Shown here: positions 27,183 through 35,987 of the stretch, in pieces
Position numbering within the stretch: position 1 is the stretch's first letter
Layout of the letters: every line of letters starts with the position of its first letter
Source: Streptomyces sp. R302
GTDB taxonomy: Bacteria; Actinomycetota; Actinomycetes; Streptomycetales; Streptomycetaceae
Length of the DNA stretch: 64,000 nt
Assembly: GCF_012927245.1 (NCBI RefSeq)
Contig: NZ_JABBGE010000004.1
Coordinates: forward strand, 186,001-250,000
Direction of reading: 5' to 3'
Notes under the pieces: model-generated
Told to the model about the DNA's origin: nothing
What the model saw: the letters and a program-made list of their open reading frames with translations, nothing else
Databases searched by the model: none
Made by a program: the position numbers and the translations under genes

Positions 27183-27605
27183 TCAGTCCTGGGCGGGGAC
27201 CTCCAGGGCGGTCCCGTACAGGCGCGAGACCCGGAGCAGGATGGTCACGCGCCGGTCGGGCAGCGGCTTCTCGCCGGGGGCCGCCCCGTCGGCCGGGTCC
27301 ACGATCTCCGCCTCTCCCTCCGCCACGGCGAACGACCAGACGTCCGGCCCGCTGACGTGCAGCGAGGCGTGCGGGTCGCGGCGCAGCCGGCGGACCTTGA
27401 GGCGGTCGGCGGTGGAGGAGACCCGCAGGACGCGTTCCTCGGCGTCCCAGTCGTAGAGGACGGTCGACAGGTGCGGGTGGCCGGTCTTCCGGACGCTCGC
27501 GAGCACGCCGAACTGCTGCCCGCTCAGCAGCCGGGAGAGCTCCTGCTCGGTGAGGGCGCGGGGGGCCGGACCGTCGTTCCGGGTGGGGGTGGTCGGCTCG
27601 CTCAC
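27183..27605 (-). CDS. Pyridoxamine 5'-phosphate oxidase-fold (F420/FMN) oxidoreductase
   Basis: 140 residues from GTG 27605. The split-barrel flavin-binding fold shows LSGQQFGVLASVRKTGHPHLS at the first strands (written as LSGQQFGVLASV then RKTGHPHLS), a central LRRDPHASLHVSG and a final LLRVSRLYG. Members bind F420 or FMN and reduce varied quinones or other small molecules; the cofactor cannot be chosen by eye, but F420 is common in actinomycetes. An AT-rich dyad lies ~70 bases upstream. Confidence 0.8.
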   Translation of the reverse strand: MSEPTTPTRNDGPAPRALTEQELSRLLSGQQFGVLASVRKTGHPHLSTVLYDWDAEERVLRVSSTADRLKVRRLRRDPHASLHVSGPDVWSFAVAEGEAEIVDPADGAAPGEKPLPDRRVTILLRVSRLYGTALEVPAQD

Positions 27606-27670
27606 GGTGGTCGGCCTTTCGATGGTCCGGGTGGCGTCGGTGGAGACCCCGACGAAGAAGACCGTAGCAG

Positions 27671-27690
27671 ATAGTTTTGTTGCAGACTAT
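27671..27690. promoter_or_regulatory. AT-rich dyad upstream of the oxidoreductase gene
   Basis: ATAGT (27671-27675) and ACTAT (27686-27690) form an inverted repeat with a 10-base spacer in an unusually AT-rich patch, 66-85 bases upstream of the GTG at 27605. The spacing would suit a dimeric repressor such as a MarR or TetR type. No such regulator gene is adjacent. Confidence 0.4.
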
Positions 27691-27903
27691 TTGGTTCGGC
27701 CTTTTCTCCGGTTTCCGCCCGCAAGCCCAGCGGACCCTGACATGCGCGACGGACGGCGACTCGCTCACCCCGGAGCCGGGGACCCCTGGGGGAGTCCCTC
27801 CCCCGACCCTCGTACGGACCCTCCTCGGGTCGAGGGTCGGGGCGGCCGCGACGCGGGTCCGTGCGGGTGGGTTGCTGTGCTTTCCGCGTATTACGTTGGG
27901 GTA

Positions 27904-28311
27904 ATGCCGTCCATCGCACTCGTCACCCTCGTCGTCCGTGATTACGACGAGGCCATCGCCTTCTACACCGACGCCCTCGGCTTCGAGCTGGTCGAGGACA
28001 CCGACCGGGGCAACGGCACCCGCTGGGTCGTCGTCCGCCCGGCCGGCGCCGGCGGTGTCGGCGGCCTGGGGAACGCCGGGCTGCTCCTCGCCCGGGCCAA
28101 GAACGACGAGGAGGAGGCCTCCGTCGGCAACCAGACCGGCGGCCGGGTCGGCTTCTTCCTCCACACCGACGACTTCGCCCGCGACCACGAGCGGATGGCG
28201 GCCGCCGGGGTGAAGTTCCTGGAGGAGCCCCGCCACGAGCCGTACGGCACCGTCGCCGTCTTCGAGGACCTGTACGGCAACCGCTGGGACCTCCTCCAGC
28301 CCGCCGCCTAA
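27904..28311 (+). CDS. VOC family (glyoxalase-like) protein
   Basis: 135 residues from ATG 27904. One complete VOC unit of two beta-alpha-beta modules: VTLVVRDYDEAIAFYTDALGF at the start (VTLVVRDYDEAIAFYT then DALGF), RWVVVRP, GRVGFFLHTDDFARDH, and the closing YGTVAVFEDLYGNRWDLLQ with the metal-ligand Glu position. Substrate unknown. TACGTT seven bases before the ATG suggests a leaderless transcript. Confidence 0.87.
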   Translation: MPSIALVTLVVRDYDEAIAFYTDALGFELVEDTDRGNGTRWVVVRPAGAGGVGGLGNAGLLLARAKNDEEEASVGNQTGGRVGFFLHTDDFARDHERMAAAGVKFLEEPRHEPYGTVAVFEDLYGNRWDLLQPAA

Positions 28312-28407
28312 TTCGCTGTCGCCCGGGCGGCGTTGCTCCCTAGACTCGCGGCACGGCCCGCCGCCCGGCGCGCCGTGCCGGATCATGTCGACCGAGGGGA
28401 GCCGGCC

Positions 28408-28479
28408 GTGCGCAGCCACCCGTCGGCGCCCCGTGCCCGCCGCTTCGACGTGATCCTCGCCTCTTCCGCCTGCCGGTGA
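28408..28479 (+). CDS. Cys-ended leader peptide upstream of EF-G paralogue
   Basis: A 23-codon frame, GTG start behind GAGGGGAG, ends ...RRFDVILASSACR. This matches the pattern of actinobacterial leader peptides (basic residues, then a hydrophobic stretch, then SSA-C near the end). It lies 102 bases upstream of the translation-factor gene. The gap contains overlapping CCGTACGG palindromes (~28511-28535) able to form alternative stems, so translation-coupled attenuation is plausible. It is too short for routine gene calling. Confidence 0.6.
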   Translation: MRSHPSAPRARRFDVILASSACR

Positions 28480-28581
28480 CGGCTGCGCGCCCGTCACCGC
28501 AGGACCGTGCCGTACGGACGTCTCCGTACGGACGGTGATCGCGCTGTCCTGTGATCCCGCAGCAGCGAAAGGCACGGCACC

Positions 28582-30585
28582 GTGCGCGCTTTCCCGAACC
28601 CCCGCGTCCGCAACCTCGGCATCCTGGCCCACGTCGACGCCGGCAAGACGACCGTCACCGAGCGGATCCTCTTCCTGACCGGCGCCGTCCACAAGCAGGG
28701 CGAGGTCCACGACGGCACCACCGTCACCGACTTCGACCCGCAGGAGCGGGAGCGCGGCATCACCATCTCCGCCGCCGCCGTCAGCTGCGCCTGGGACGGC
28801 CACCGGCTCGCCCTCATCGACACGCCCGGCCACGTCGACTTCTCCGACGAGGTCGAGCGCGCGCTCCGCGTCCTCGACGGCGCCGTCGCCGTCTTCGACG
28901 CCGTCGCGGGCGTCGAGCCGCAGAGCGAGACGGTGTGGCGCCAGGCCGACCGGCACGGCGTGCCCCGGATCGCGTTCGTCAACAAGATGGACCGGGCGGG
29001 CGCCGACCTCGACGCGGCCGTGGCCTCGATCCGCTCCCGCCTCGGCGCGGTCGCGCTCCCCGTCCAGCTGCCCATCGGCCGCGAGGACGGCTTCCGCGGC
29101 GTCGTGGACCTCGTCCGGATGAGGGCGTGCGTGTGGGACGGCGGCGGTCGCGAGGAGACCGACGTCCCGACCGGGCTCAGGGACGAGGCGGTACGCCGCC
29201 GACGCGCCCTGGAGGAGGCCGTGGCGGAGCTGCACCCGGAGGCCCTGGAGGAGTTCTGCGGGGACGGGACGCTCTCCGACGCGACCCTCGAACGCGCCCT
29301 TCGGGCCCTCACGTTGGCCGGCACGGCCGTGGTGGTGCTGTGCGGCTCGGCGTACCGCGACCGGGGAGTCGAACCCCTCCTCGACGCGGTCGTCGCCTAC
29401 CTGCCCGCCCCCACCGACCGGCCCCCGGTCGGCGGCGGCGAGCGGGCGGCCGACCCGCACGCACCGCTGGTCGCGCTCGCCTTCAAGGTGAACGCCGCCC
29501 CCACCGGCCGCATGACCTACGTCAGGGTCTACGCGGGCGCCCTCGCGAAGGGAGCGACCGTGCTCGACACCGCCACCGGACGCACGGAGCGGATCTCGCG
29601 CGTGCTGCGCGTGCAGGCCGACCGCACGGCCGAGGTGTCCCTCGCCGTCGCCGGTGACATCGTCGCCGTCGTCGGCCCGAAGGCCGTCCGCGCCGGAGCC
29701 ACCCTGTGCGCCCCGGACGTCCCGGTCGTCCTCGAACCGCCCGTCCCGGCCGCCCCGGTGGTCTCCATGGCCGTGGAGGCCCGCCGGAGCACCGACACCG
29801 GCCGCCTGGCCGCCGGGCTCGCCCGGCTCGCCGAGGAGGACCCGTCACTGGTGGTGCGGACCGACCCGGAGACGGGCCAGACCGTCCTCTCGGGCCTCGG
29901 CGAGCTCCACCTGGAGGTCGCGGTGGAGCGGCTGCGGCGCGACCGGGACCTGGAGGTCACCGTCGGCCGCCCGCAGGTCGCGTACCGCGAGACGGTGGTG
30001 AAGGGTGTGACGGGGCTGCTCCACCGGCACGTCAAACAGGACGGCGGCGCGGGCCAGTTCGCCCACGTCGTCATCGACGTCCAATCCCTGGAGGGGGATG
30101 AGGAGTTCGCCTTCGCGTCCGCAGTGACGGGTGGCCGCGTACCGCAGGAGTACGTCCGCGCGGTCGAGGCCGGCTGCCGTGACGCGCTCGTCGAGGGCCC
30201 CCTCGGCGGGCACCAGGTCACCGGCGTCCGCGTCACGCTCACCGACGGCGCCACGCACCCGAAGGACTCCTCGGAGCTCGCCTTCCGCACGGCGGGCCGA
30301 GCGGCCCTGCGGGAGGCGCTGCGCGCGAGCGTGATGACGGTCCTGGAGCCGGTGGCCGAAGTGACGGTCACCGTCCCCGCCGAGTCCGTCGGCGCGGTCC
30401 TCGGCGACCTCGCGTCCCGCCGGGGCCGGGTCACGGACTCCCAGGTCAGGGGCGGTACGTCGGTGGTGACGGCGACGGTCCCGCTGGCCGAGCTCTTCGG
30501 CTACGCGACCCGCCTGCGCGGCCGCACCCAGGGCCGGGGCACCTTCACCACCCGCCCGGCGGGCTACGAGCCCGCCACCGCCTAG
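28582..30585 (+). CDS. Elongation factor G paralogue (EF-G2-like translation GTPase)
   Basis: 667 residues from GTG 28582. All G motifs are intact: [30 protein letters not shown] and CGSAYRDRG. Domains II to V follow, with the EF-G signatures [21 protein letters not shown] and [15 protein letters not shown] in domain [13 protein letters not shown] in IV and the C-terminal [10 protein letters not shown]. It is slightly shorter than housekeeping EF-G, and the isolated context (no rpsL/rpsG/tuf) marks it as a paralogue. Similar proteins occur beside the canonical factor in many streptomycetes; some relatives protect ribosomes from antibiotics, but no evidence for that is seen here. Its stop overlaps the convergent gene's stop in a shared CTAG. 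Confidence 0.9.
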   Translation: MRAFPNPRVRNLGILAHVDAGKTTVTERILFLTGAVHKQGEVHDGTTVTDFDPQERERGITISAAAVSCAWDGHRLALIDTPGHVDFSDEVERALRVLDGAVAVFDAVAGVEPQSETVWRQADRHGVPRIAFVNKMDRAGADLDAAVASIRSRLGAVALPVQLPIGREDGFRGVVDLVRMRACVWDGGGREETDVPTGLRDEAVRRRRALEEAVAELHPEALEEFCGDGTLSDATLERALRALTLAGTAVVVLCGSAYRDRGVEPLLDAVVAYLPAPTDRPPVGGGERAADPHAPLVALAFKVNAAPTGRMTYVRVYAGALAKGATVLDTATGRTERISRVLRVQADRTAEVSLAVAGDIVAVVGPKAVRAGATLCAPDVPVVLEPPVPAAPVVSMAVEARRSTDTGRLAAGLARLAEEDPSLVVRTDPETGQTVLSGLGELHLEVAVERLRRDRDLEVTVGRPQVAYRETVVKGVTGLLHRHVKQDGGAGQFAHVVIDVQSLEGDEEFAFASAVTGGRVPQEYVRAVEAGCRDALVEGPLGGHQVTGVRVTLTDGATHPKDSSELAFRTAGRAALREALRASVMTVLEPVAEVTVTVPAESVGAVLGDLASRRGRVTDSQVRGGTSVVTATVPLAELFGYATRLRGRTQGRGTFTTRPAGYEPATA

Positions 30586-31016
30586 AGGTCCAGCTCGGCC
30601 CGTACCGTCTTCCCGACCGGTACGCGGTCGAGCACCTCCCACCGCGTCGCCAGCGCCCCGACGAGCAGCAGCCCCCGCCCGCCCTCGTCCAGCGGCCCCG
30701 GCGACGCGGCGGGGCCCGGCCGCCGCTCACCCCGGGCGTCGGTGACGTCGATCCGCAGATGCAGCCCCGGCGCGTACAGGAGCCCCAACTCGCACTCGCG
30801 CCCCGCCACCCGCCCGTGCGTCACCGCGTTCGCCGCGAGCTCGGCGACCAGCAGCCCGGCCGTGTCCGACAGCTCGGAGTCGTACGCGACGCCCCACTGG
30901 TGCAGTTGATGCAGGGCCAGCCTGCGAGCGAGCCGCGCACCGCGCGGAGTGGAGCTGAAGCGTTGCGCGAACATACGTACGGTGACGGGTCGTTTGCACG
31001 CCAATGGGGTCTTCAT
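30582..31016 (-). CDS. HATPase_c ATP-binding regulatory protein (anti-sigma-like)
   Basis: 144 residues with the GHKL ATPase blocks: N-box [23 protein letters not shown] and the [15 protein letters not shown] loop. These small kinases resemble RsbW/SpoIIAB. They commonly accompany Scr1-type HTH plus DUF397 genes in Streptomyces, and such a pair lies divergently upstream. The start ATG 31016 gives a ~10-residue basic N-terminal extension. It probably acts in a cytoplasmic partner-switch; partner unknown. Confidence 0.82.
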   Translation of the reverse strand: MKTPLACKRPVTVRMFAQRFSSTPRGARLARRLALHQLHQWGVAYDSELSDTAGLLVAELAANAVTHGRVAGRECELGLLYAPGLHLRIDVTDARGERRPGPAASPGPLDEGGRGLLLVGALATRWEVLDRVPVGKTVRAELDL

Positions 31017-31093
31017 GTGGCCAATTTCGCGCCGATCATGGCGAGTTACCAGCTACCCGACTCGTACGCTGCGCTTGTACGGGTCCACTCGCT

Positions 31094-31114
31094 GGACTGT
31101 ACCGGTGACAGTCC
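31094..31114. promoter_or_regulatory. Perfect 7-7-7 palindrome in divergent promoter
   Basis: GGACTGT (31094-31100) and ACAGTCC (31108-31114) are perfect inverse arms around a 7-base spacer. It lies between the divergent HATPase and HTH genes, 50 bases before the GTG at 31164. A TTGTAC box lies a little upstream at 31076-31081. It may be the autoregulatory operator of the HTH protein. Confidence 0.5.
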
Positions 31115-31163
31115 GTGAACCTGGGTGTGTTCAACGCGAGCACACGGTGCGGGAGGTGGCGGG

Positions 31164-31997
31164 GTGGCCGACGACGTTCCCAAGGGAAGCGAACCGGAGA
31201 CGTCAGAGAGTCTGAAGGCCTTCGGGGAAGTACTCAAGGCCTTCCGCAAACGGGCGGGCCTGACACAGGAGCAGTTCGCGCCGAGGGTGGGGTACTCGCT
31301 CCCCATGGTCGCCTCGATCGAACAGGGCCGGCGCGTGCCGTCGAAGAAGTTCGTGGACAAGGCGGAGGAGGTGCTGGACGCGTTCGGGGTGATCCGGGCG
31401 GCGGCGAAGCACCTGACCCGTCGGGCGGGCTTGGCGAAGTGGTTCGAGGAGTGGGCGGAGTTGGAGCCGCTGGCGGTGACCCTGTACACCTTCGAGAGTC
31501 GGCTGGTGCCGGGTCTGCTCCAGACGCCAGCCTACGCCCGGACGCTCTTCGAGAGGCAGATCCCGGCGATGGGTGACGACAAGATCGAGTCGAACCTGGT
31601 CACCCGCATGGAGCGGGCCAGCATCCTCACGGGGCACCCGGAGACGATCTACAGCTTCATCATCGAGGAGCACGCCCTGCGCCGCCAGGTGGCCGAAGCG
31701 GAGATCATGCGCAAGCAGATCGACCACATCCTCGCCCTCGGCGAGCGGCGCAACATCGACGTCCAGGTCATGTCGCAGTCGCGGGGACATCACTCGGGCC
31801 TCGACGGCCCTCTTCGGCTCCTGGAAACCCACGAGAACGCCTGGCACGCCTACTGCGAGGGACAGGAGACCGGCCAGCTGTTCTCCGAAGCCAAAGTGGT
31901 CAGCATCCTCCAGCAGCGGTATGCCAGGATGCGAGCACAGGCTCTGTCTGTAGAGGCATCCGTGGGCCTGTTGCGGGAGATCCGAGGAGCACTATGA
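31164..31997 (+). CDS. Scr1-family XRE helix-turn-helix regulator
   Basis: 277 residues from GTG 31164 behind GGGAGG. The HTH lies at residues ~20-75 (LKAFRKRAGLTQEQFAPRVG, SLPMVASIEQGRRVPS). The long C-terminal DUF5753-type domain has the characteristic YTFESRLVPGLLQTPAYAR, IIEEHALRR and HHSGLDGPLRLLE. The family pairs with DUF397 proteins, here overlapping by ATGA, and behaves like antitoxin/regulator modules controlling development or antibiotic production. Confidence 0.9.
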   Translation: MADDVPKGSEPETSESLKAFGEVLKAFRKRAGLTQEQFAPRVGYSLPMVASIEQGRRVPSKKFVDKAEEVLDAFGVIRAAAKHLTRRAGLAKWFEEWAELEPLAVTLYTFESRLVPGLLQTPAYARTLFERQIPAMGDDKIESNLVTRMERASILTGHPETIYSFIIEEHALRRQVAEAEIMRKQIDHILALGERRNIDVQVMSQSRGHHSGLDGPLRLLETHENAWHAYCEGQETGQLFSEAKVVSILQQRYARMRAQALSVEASVGLLREIRGAL

Positions 31998-32233
31998 GCA
32001 CGACTGAACTGGCCTGGTTCAAGAGCAGCTACAGCAGCGGCAGCGGCGACGACTGCGTAGAAGTCGCCCTCTCCTGGCACAAGTCCAGCTACAGCGGTGG
32101 CAGCGGGGACGACTGCGTCGAGGTGGCCACCTGCCCCTCCACCGTCCACGTCCGTGACTCCAAGGTCCCGGACGGGCCGCAGTTCGCGGTGGCGTCGGGT
32201 GCCTGGACGGAGTTCGTCGCCCAGCTCGCCTGA
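31994..32233 (+). CDS. DUF397 protein with duplicated N-terminal motif
   Basis: 79 residues, overlapping the regulator gene (ATGA). DUF397 is usually ~60 residues with one W.KSSYS...CVEVA segment and a closing VRDSK...W..F. Here the segment WFKSSYSSGSGDDCVEVA is repeated as WHKSSYSGGSGDDCVEVA 20 residues later (codons at 32015-32068 and 32075-32128), clearly an internal tandem duplication. Confidence 0.88.
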   Translation: MSTTELAWFKSSYSSGSGDDCVEVALSWHKSSYSGGSGDDCVEVATCPSTVHVRDSKVPDGPQFAVASGAWTEFVAQLA

Positions 32234-32256
32234 CCGCGCACGCGCACCCTCCCGAG

Positions 32257-32284
32257 GCCCGGTGTCGATGCCCCGACGCCGGGC
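32257..32284. terminator. Terminator of the HTH-DUF397 operon
   Basis: GCCCGGTGTCG (32257-32267) pairs with CGACGCCGGGC (32274-32284) with one G-T wobble and a six-base loop, 24 bases after the DUF397 stop. Confidence 0.75.
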
Positions 32285-32309
32285 TTCGCCGTGTGCCAGG
32301 ATGCGTGGC

Positions 32310-33098
32310 ATGACCAACGAACCCGCTTCCGACTACCTCTCCGGCCTCTTCTCGCTCGAAGGCCGCACCGCGCTCGTGACCGGCGGGAGTTCCGGGATCG
32401 GGCGGGCGATCGCCGGGGCGCTGGCCCGTGCCGGGGCGAGCGTGGTGGTGCTGGCGCGCAAGGAGGCGGAGCTGGCCGCGACGGTCGAGGAGCTGACGGG
32501 CGGCGGGTGCCGGGCGGCGTGGGTGAGCGCGGACCTGAGTACGCGGGAGGGGATCAAGGCGGGCGCCGACGCGGCGGCGGAGGTGTTCGGGGAGCCGGAC
32601 ATCCTGGTCAACTCGGCCGGGATCAACCTGCGTCCGCCCTTCGGGGAGCTGGGCGAGGACGTGTGGGACGCGACGATGACGGTGAACCTGGACGCGCCGT
32701 TCCTCCTCGGGCAGCGGTTCGGGCCCGGGATGGCGGAGCGCGGCTACGGGCGGATCATCCACGTCACGTCCCAGCAGGCGCACCGCGCGTTCGTGCAGAG
32801 CGGGGCGTACGGGGTGTCCAAGGGCGCGCTGGAGTCGCTGGCCCGTTCGCAGGCCGAGGCCTGGTCCCCGTACGGCGTCACCGCGAACACCCTGGTCCCG
32901 GGCTTCGTGATGACCCCGCTGAACGCGCGTCTCTCCTCCGACCCGGAGAAGGTCGCGGCGCTGGCCGCCCGGACGATGACCGGCCGCAACGGCCTCGCCG
33001 ACGACTTCGCCGGCGCGGCCGTCTTCCTGGCGAGCCCCGCCTCCGCCTACGTCACGGGCCACTCCCTCTTCGTGGACGGCGGCTTCTCCGTCCACTGA
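32310..33098 (+). CDS. SDR family oxidoreductase
   Basis: 262 residues. Classical short-chain dehydrogenase: cofactor loop TGGSSGIGRAI near residue 24, NSAGIN, catalytic Ser in VTSQQAH, YGVSKGALE (YxxxK) and the PGFVMTPL segment. The Arg/Lys following the first strand (VVLARKEAEL) favours NADP(H). CAGGAT seven bases before the ATG fits a leaderless promoter. Substrate unknown; ends four bases from the convergent methyltransferase gene. Confidence 0.88.
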   Translation: MTNEPASDYLSGLFSLEGRTALVTGGSSGIGRAIAGALARAGASVVVLARKEAELAATVEELTGGGCRAAWVSADLSTREGIKAGADAAAEVFGEPDILVNSAGINLRPPFGELGEDVWDATMTVNLDAPFLLGQRFGPGMAERGYGRIIHVTSQQAHRAFVQSGAYGVSKGALESLARSQAEAWSPYGVTANTLVPGFVMTPLNARLSSDPEKVAALAARTMTGRNGLADDFAGAAVFLASPASAYVTGHSLFVDGGFSVH

Positions 33099-33102
33099 GG
33101 GG

Positions 33103-33753
33103 CTACGGCCGGCGGGCCAGCAGGTGGGCGTCGAGGAAGCCGCGCTCGGAGGCCGGATCGTGGAGCAGGCGGGCGAAGGGGACGAGTCCGGCGTCCGTCA
33201 GCAGTTCGGCGAGGCGGTCCACCGGCCAGCTGTAGGCGGGCGTCACCTTGTGGTCGAACCGGACCGGCTCCGGTCCGTCGGTCCCGAAGAAGGAGACGAG
33301 GAGCAGGCCGCCGGGCGCCAGGACGCGTCGTTGCTCGGCGATCAGCGCCGGCAGCTCTGCCGGAGGGGTGTGGATCATCGAGTAGTGGGCCAGTACGCCG
33401 CCGAGCGAGCCGTCCTCGATCGGCAGGGATTCCATCCGCGCCTCCTGGAAGCGCAGTTCCGGATGGGCCCGCCTGGCGTGCTCGACCATGCCGGGGGAGA
33501 GGTCGTATCCGACGGCCTCCAGGCCCAGTTCGTGCAGCATGGCCGTCAGGTGTCCGGGTCCGCACCCGACGTCCGCCGCCCGCAGGTTGCCGGTCGCTCG
33601 GACGAGTTCGGCGAAGGTGCCGATCATGGCCCGGGCGAACGGCTGTGTCTCCAGCCTGTTCGCGAACAACGACGCGTACAGCTCGACGACTCCGTCGTAG
33701 GCCGCCTTGGTCTCGTCCTGGTGATGCGCCACAGAGTCGACCGTCCTACTCAT
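33103..33753 (-). CDS. Class I SAM-dependent methyltransferase
   Basis: 216 residues. SAM-binding motif I ADVGCGPGHLTAML at residue ~60, motif II acidic residue in VGYDLSPGM, and the post-motif LAHYSMIHTPPAELPAL with LAPGGLLLVSFFG. This is the Methyltransf_25/11 type acting on small molecules. It overlaps the upstream small gene by eight bases, so both are in one operon. Confidence 0.87.
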   Translation of the reverse strand: MSRTVDSVAHHQDETKAAYDGVVELYASLFANRLETQPFARAMIGTFAELVRATGNLRAADVGCGPGHLTAMLHELGLEAVGYDLSPGMVEHARRAHPELRFQEARMESLPIEDGSLGGVLAHYSMIHTPPAELPALIAEQRRVLAPGGLLLVSFFGTDGPEPVRFDHKVTPAYSWPVDRLAELLTDAGLVPFARLLHDPASERGFLDAHLLARRP

Positions 33754-34009
33754 CGGCGTAAGCGCAGGTCTGATAGTCGAGGGTCGGGTCGGGAGGACCG
33801 CAGTGCAGGATCGCGTCCACGGTCGGCCACACGGACAGCGGCACGTTGTAGCCGTAGATCATCCAGGGGTCGTCCTCGTCGGGGACGATCACCTCGCGCA
33901 GCGTGATGATCTGTTCCGCGCTGATGGGATGCTGCGTGCGCAGGAAGTCGTCCTCCTTGCTGAATCCTTCCAGGAACCAGATGGTGTTCGGCGGATGCTC
34001 GGTCGTCAT
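33746..34009 (-). CDS. Small hypothetical protein (DUF7683-like)
   Basis: 87 residues, opening WFLEGFSKEDDFLRTQHPIS and containing IITLREVI and MIYGYNVPLS. The pattern of a short strand-rich start and a DDPWMIYGY segment resembles a streptomycete DUF (DUF7683, recalled from memory). It is the first gene of a two-gene operon with the methyltransferase and is divergent from the kinase gene by 26 bases. Function unknown. Confidence 0.68.
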   Translation of the reverse strand: MTTEHPPNTIWFLEGFSKEDDFLRTQHPISAEQIITLREVIVPDEDDPWMIYGYNVPLSVWPTVDAILHCGPPDPTLDYQTCAYADE

Positions 34010-34035
34010 GCGCCCATCATCGTGGGGAAGCCGGA

Positions 34036-34674
34036 GTGGTGGAGATGCACGTGCGGGATTTCGAGGGGCTGGTCGGGCGGGCGAGGGAGCTTGCCGGGGA
34101 GGGGCGGCGGCGGGTGCTGGGGATCGCCGGGCCGCCCGGGGCCGGGAAGTCGACGCTCGCCGGGCGGCTCGTGGAGCGGCTCGGCGGGCTTGCCGTGCTC
34201 GTGCCCATGGACGGGTTCCATCTCGCCGGGGCCGAGCTGGTGCGGCTCGGGCGGGCGGAGCGGAAGGGGGCGCCCGACACGTTCGACGTCGGCGGGTACG
34301 TCGCGCTGCTCGGTCGGCTGCGTGACCCCGGGCCGGGGGGTGTCGTCTACGCGCCCGCCTTCGACCGGGCCCTGGAGGAGCCGGTCGCCGGGGCGATCCC
34401 CGTACCGCCGGAGGTTCCGCTCGTCGTCACCGAAGGGAACTATCTTCTTCATGACCGTGGGGGGTGGGCCGGTGTCGGGCCGCTTCTCGACGAGGTCTGG
34501 TACGTCGATGTCCCCGACGCCGTCCGCGTGCCCCGGCTCGTCGACCGGCACGTCGCCTTCGGGCGGAGCCGGGGCGAGGCCGAGGCCTGGGTGGGGCGGT
34601 CCGACGAGGCGAACGCGCGGCTGGTCGCGCGCAACCGGAACCGGGCCGACCGCGTGGTGAAGGTGGGGCCGTGA
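34036..34674 (+). CDS. Nucleoside/nucleotide kinase family protein (uridine-kinase fold)
   Basis: 212 residues from GTG 34036 (ATG 34042 is also possible). P-loop GIAGPPGAGKSTLAGRLV near residue 30, then MDGFHL, TFDVGGY, YAPAFDRALEEPVAG and VVTEGNYLL, all typical of the phosphoribulokinase/uridine-kinase superfamily group that includes fructose- and pantothenate-like kinases. The physiological substrate is not determined. Confidence 0.85.
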   Translation: MVEMHVRDFEGLVGRARELAGEGRRRVLGIAGPPGAGKSTLAGRLVERLGGLAVLVPMDGFHLAGAELVRLGRAERKGAPDTFDVGGYVALLGRLRDPGPGGVVYAPAFDRALEEPVAGAIPVPPEVPLVVTEGNYLLHDRGGWAGVGPLLDEVWYVDVPDAVRVPRLVDRHVAFGRSRGEAEAWVGRSDEANARLVARNRNRADRVVKVGP

Positions 34675-34703
34675 CGGCCCCGAGGAACAGAGCAGGGGGA
34701 GAC

Positions 34704-35804
34704 GTGAGCGAAGTCCTGTACGGCGAGAAGTCGTGGAACCCGTTGGCCCGCACGGTCGAGCTGACGGAGGAGGGGCTGCGGCGCGGCGGGCGCCTCACCC
34801 CGCACGGCGAGCTGAACCTGGCCGCGACGGCGGAGGCGTACCTGCGCGGGCAGTGGCTCGGCGGGGGCGGGTCCGAGCGCTCGCTCGACCGGCTCGACGA
34901 CGGGCCCGGCGTCGTCCCTGTCGTGCGCGTCACCGGTACCAGCACTCCGCTCAAGGTGCGGCGGACCGCCGCGTTCGCCCACGAGCTGGGGCGGCTCGCC
35001 GTACGGTTCTGCGGCGGGCCCGAGCGGGTCGCCGAGCTGGCCCGGCGGGCGCAGGCGGAGGGCGTACCGCTGTGGATGGCCCGCCGCACCGCGCCCGGAC
35101 CGCACGGCGACGTCACCGTCGCCGTCGACCGGCGGCTCGTCCGCGTCGACGTGTGGGGCCCGTACGCCCCCGTCGTCCGCGTCCGGGCGCCGTACGGCTT
35201 CCACCCGGACGAGCCCCACCCGTCCCGCGGACTCACCCTCACCGTCGGCGACGCGCCGGCCGAGCTCCGCCTCACGCACAAGAAGCTGCGCAAGTCGAAG
35301 AGCGTGGTGGAGGCCGAGTTCGCCGGGGCCACGGCACCGATCGGGCGGCTCTGGGAGCTGCGCCGGCACGGCTCCACCAGCTCCTTGCTGCTCCGGGACG
35401 GTACCCGCGTCGCCCTCCTCGCCCGCCCGCCGCGCCGCCGGACGCCCACCGGCCCCGAGCCGCTCCTGCTGCCCCTCGCCCCGGTCGCCCACGAGACCTC
35501 CGACCCGCTGGACGCGGTCATGGCCCACGCCTTCGCCACCGCCTTCGGCCTCGGCGACACCACCGGGCTCGCCCGCTTCCCCGCCCAGTGGCGCATGCGG
35601 GAGGGGTACGAGCCCGCCGCCGTCGACGCCGACTGGCTCCGCCCCTGGTTCAGCAACCTCGGCACCTCCGGCGCCGACAACGAACCCGGCGGCGGCGACG
35701 GCTGGGGCTCCGACGGCGGCGACGCCGGGGACTCCGGCGGAGGGGACGGCGGGGGCGGGGACTCCGGCGGTGGTGACGGCGGCGGTGGCGGCGGTGGCGA
35801 CTGA
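34704..35804 (+). CDS. Conserved streptomycete protein with Gly/Asp-rich tail, function unknown
   Basis: 366 residues from GTG 34704, preceded by AGGGGGA. No family is recognised. The folded part (residues 1-310) is mixed alpha/beta (YGEKSWNPLARTVELTEEGL, VAVDRRLVRVDVWGPYAPVV, ELRLTHKKLRKSKSVVEAEF) without catalytic motifs I can name. The last ~50 residues are almost pure Gly, Asp and Ser, as in several actinomycete membrane-associated proteins, though no TM helix is visible. It follows the kinase gene by 29 bases and may be cotranscribed. Confidence 0.65.
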   Translation: MSEVLYGEKSWNPLARTVELTEEGLRRGGRLTPHGELNLAATAEAYLRGQWLGGGGSERSLDRLDDGPGVVPVVRVTGTSTPLKVRRTAAFAHELGRLAVRFCGGPERVAELARRAQAEGVPLWMARRTAPGPHGDVTVAVDRRLVRVDVWGPYAPVVRVRAPYGFHPDEPHPSRGLTLTVGDAPAELRLTHKKLRKSKSVVEAEFAGATAPIGRLWELRRHGSTSSLLLRDGTRVALLARPPRRRTPTGPEPLLLPLAPVAHETSDPLDAVMAHAFATAFGLGDTTGLARFPAQWRMREGYEPAAVDADWLRPWFSNLGTSGADNEPGGGDGWGSDGGDAGDSGGGDGGGGDSGGGDGGGGGGGD

Positions 35805-35841
35805 GCCCCGCCGGGGCCCGGGGCGCCGTCGACGATGGCGA

Positions 35842-35918
35842 AGTCGCCGCCGCCCCTTGAGGGTGGCCATGGCCTGTTCGCCGACACAACGGATCTTGGT
35901 GTGGGTGGTGTTGCGGCT
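35842..35918 (-). pseudogene. Transposase fragment A (DDE, HARBI1-like family)
   Basis: Read leftward this stretch encodes RNTTHTKIRCVGEQAMATLK followed by GRRRL, a recognisable late segment of a DDE transposase (compare the common streptomycete form GEQAMATLKGWRLLRKLRCS). It is cut by a stop at its N-terminal side (~35919) and by a breakpoint at CGACT (35842-35846). The missing continuation, RLLRKLRC onward, is found on the opposite strand at 37645. Confidence 0.65.
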
Positions 35919-35987
35919 TCAGGAGTCAAGGCGTCAGAGTCCTCTCATGGCAAGGGAGTTGAAGACATGGGACTCCGCGCATGTGAT

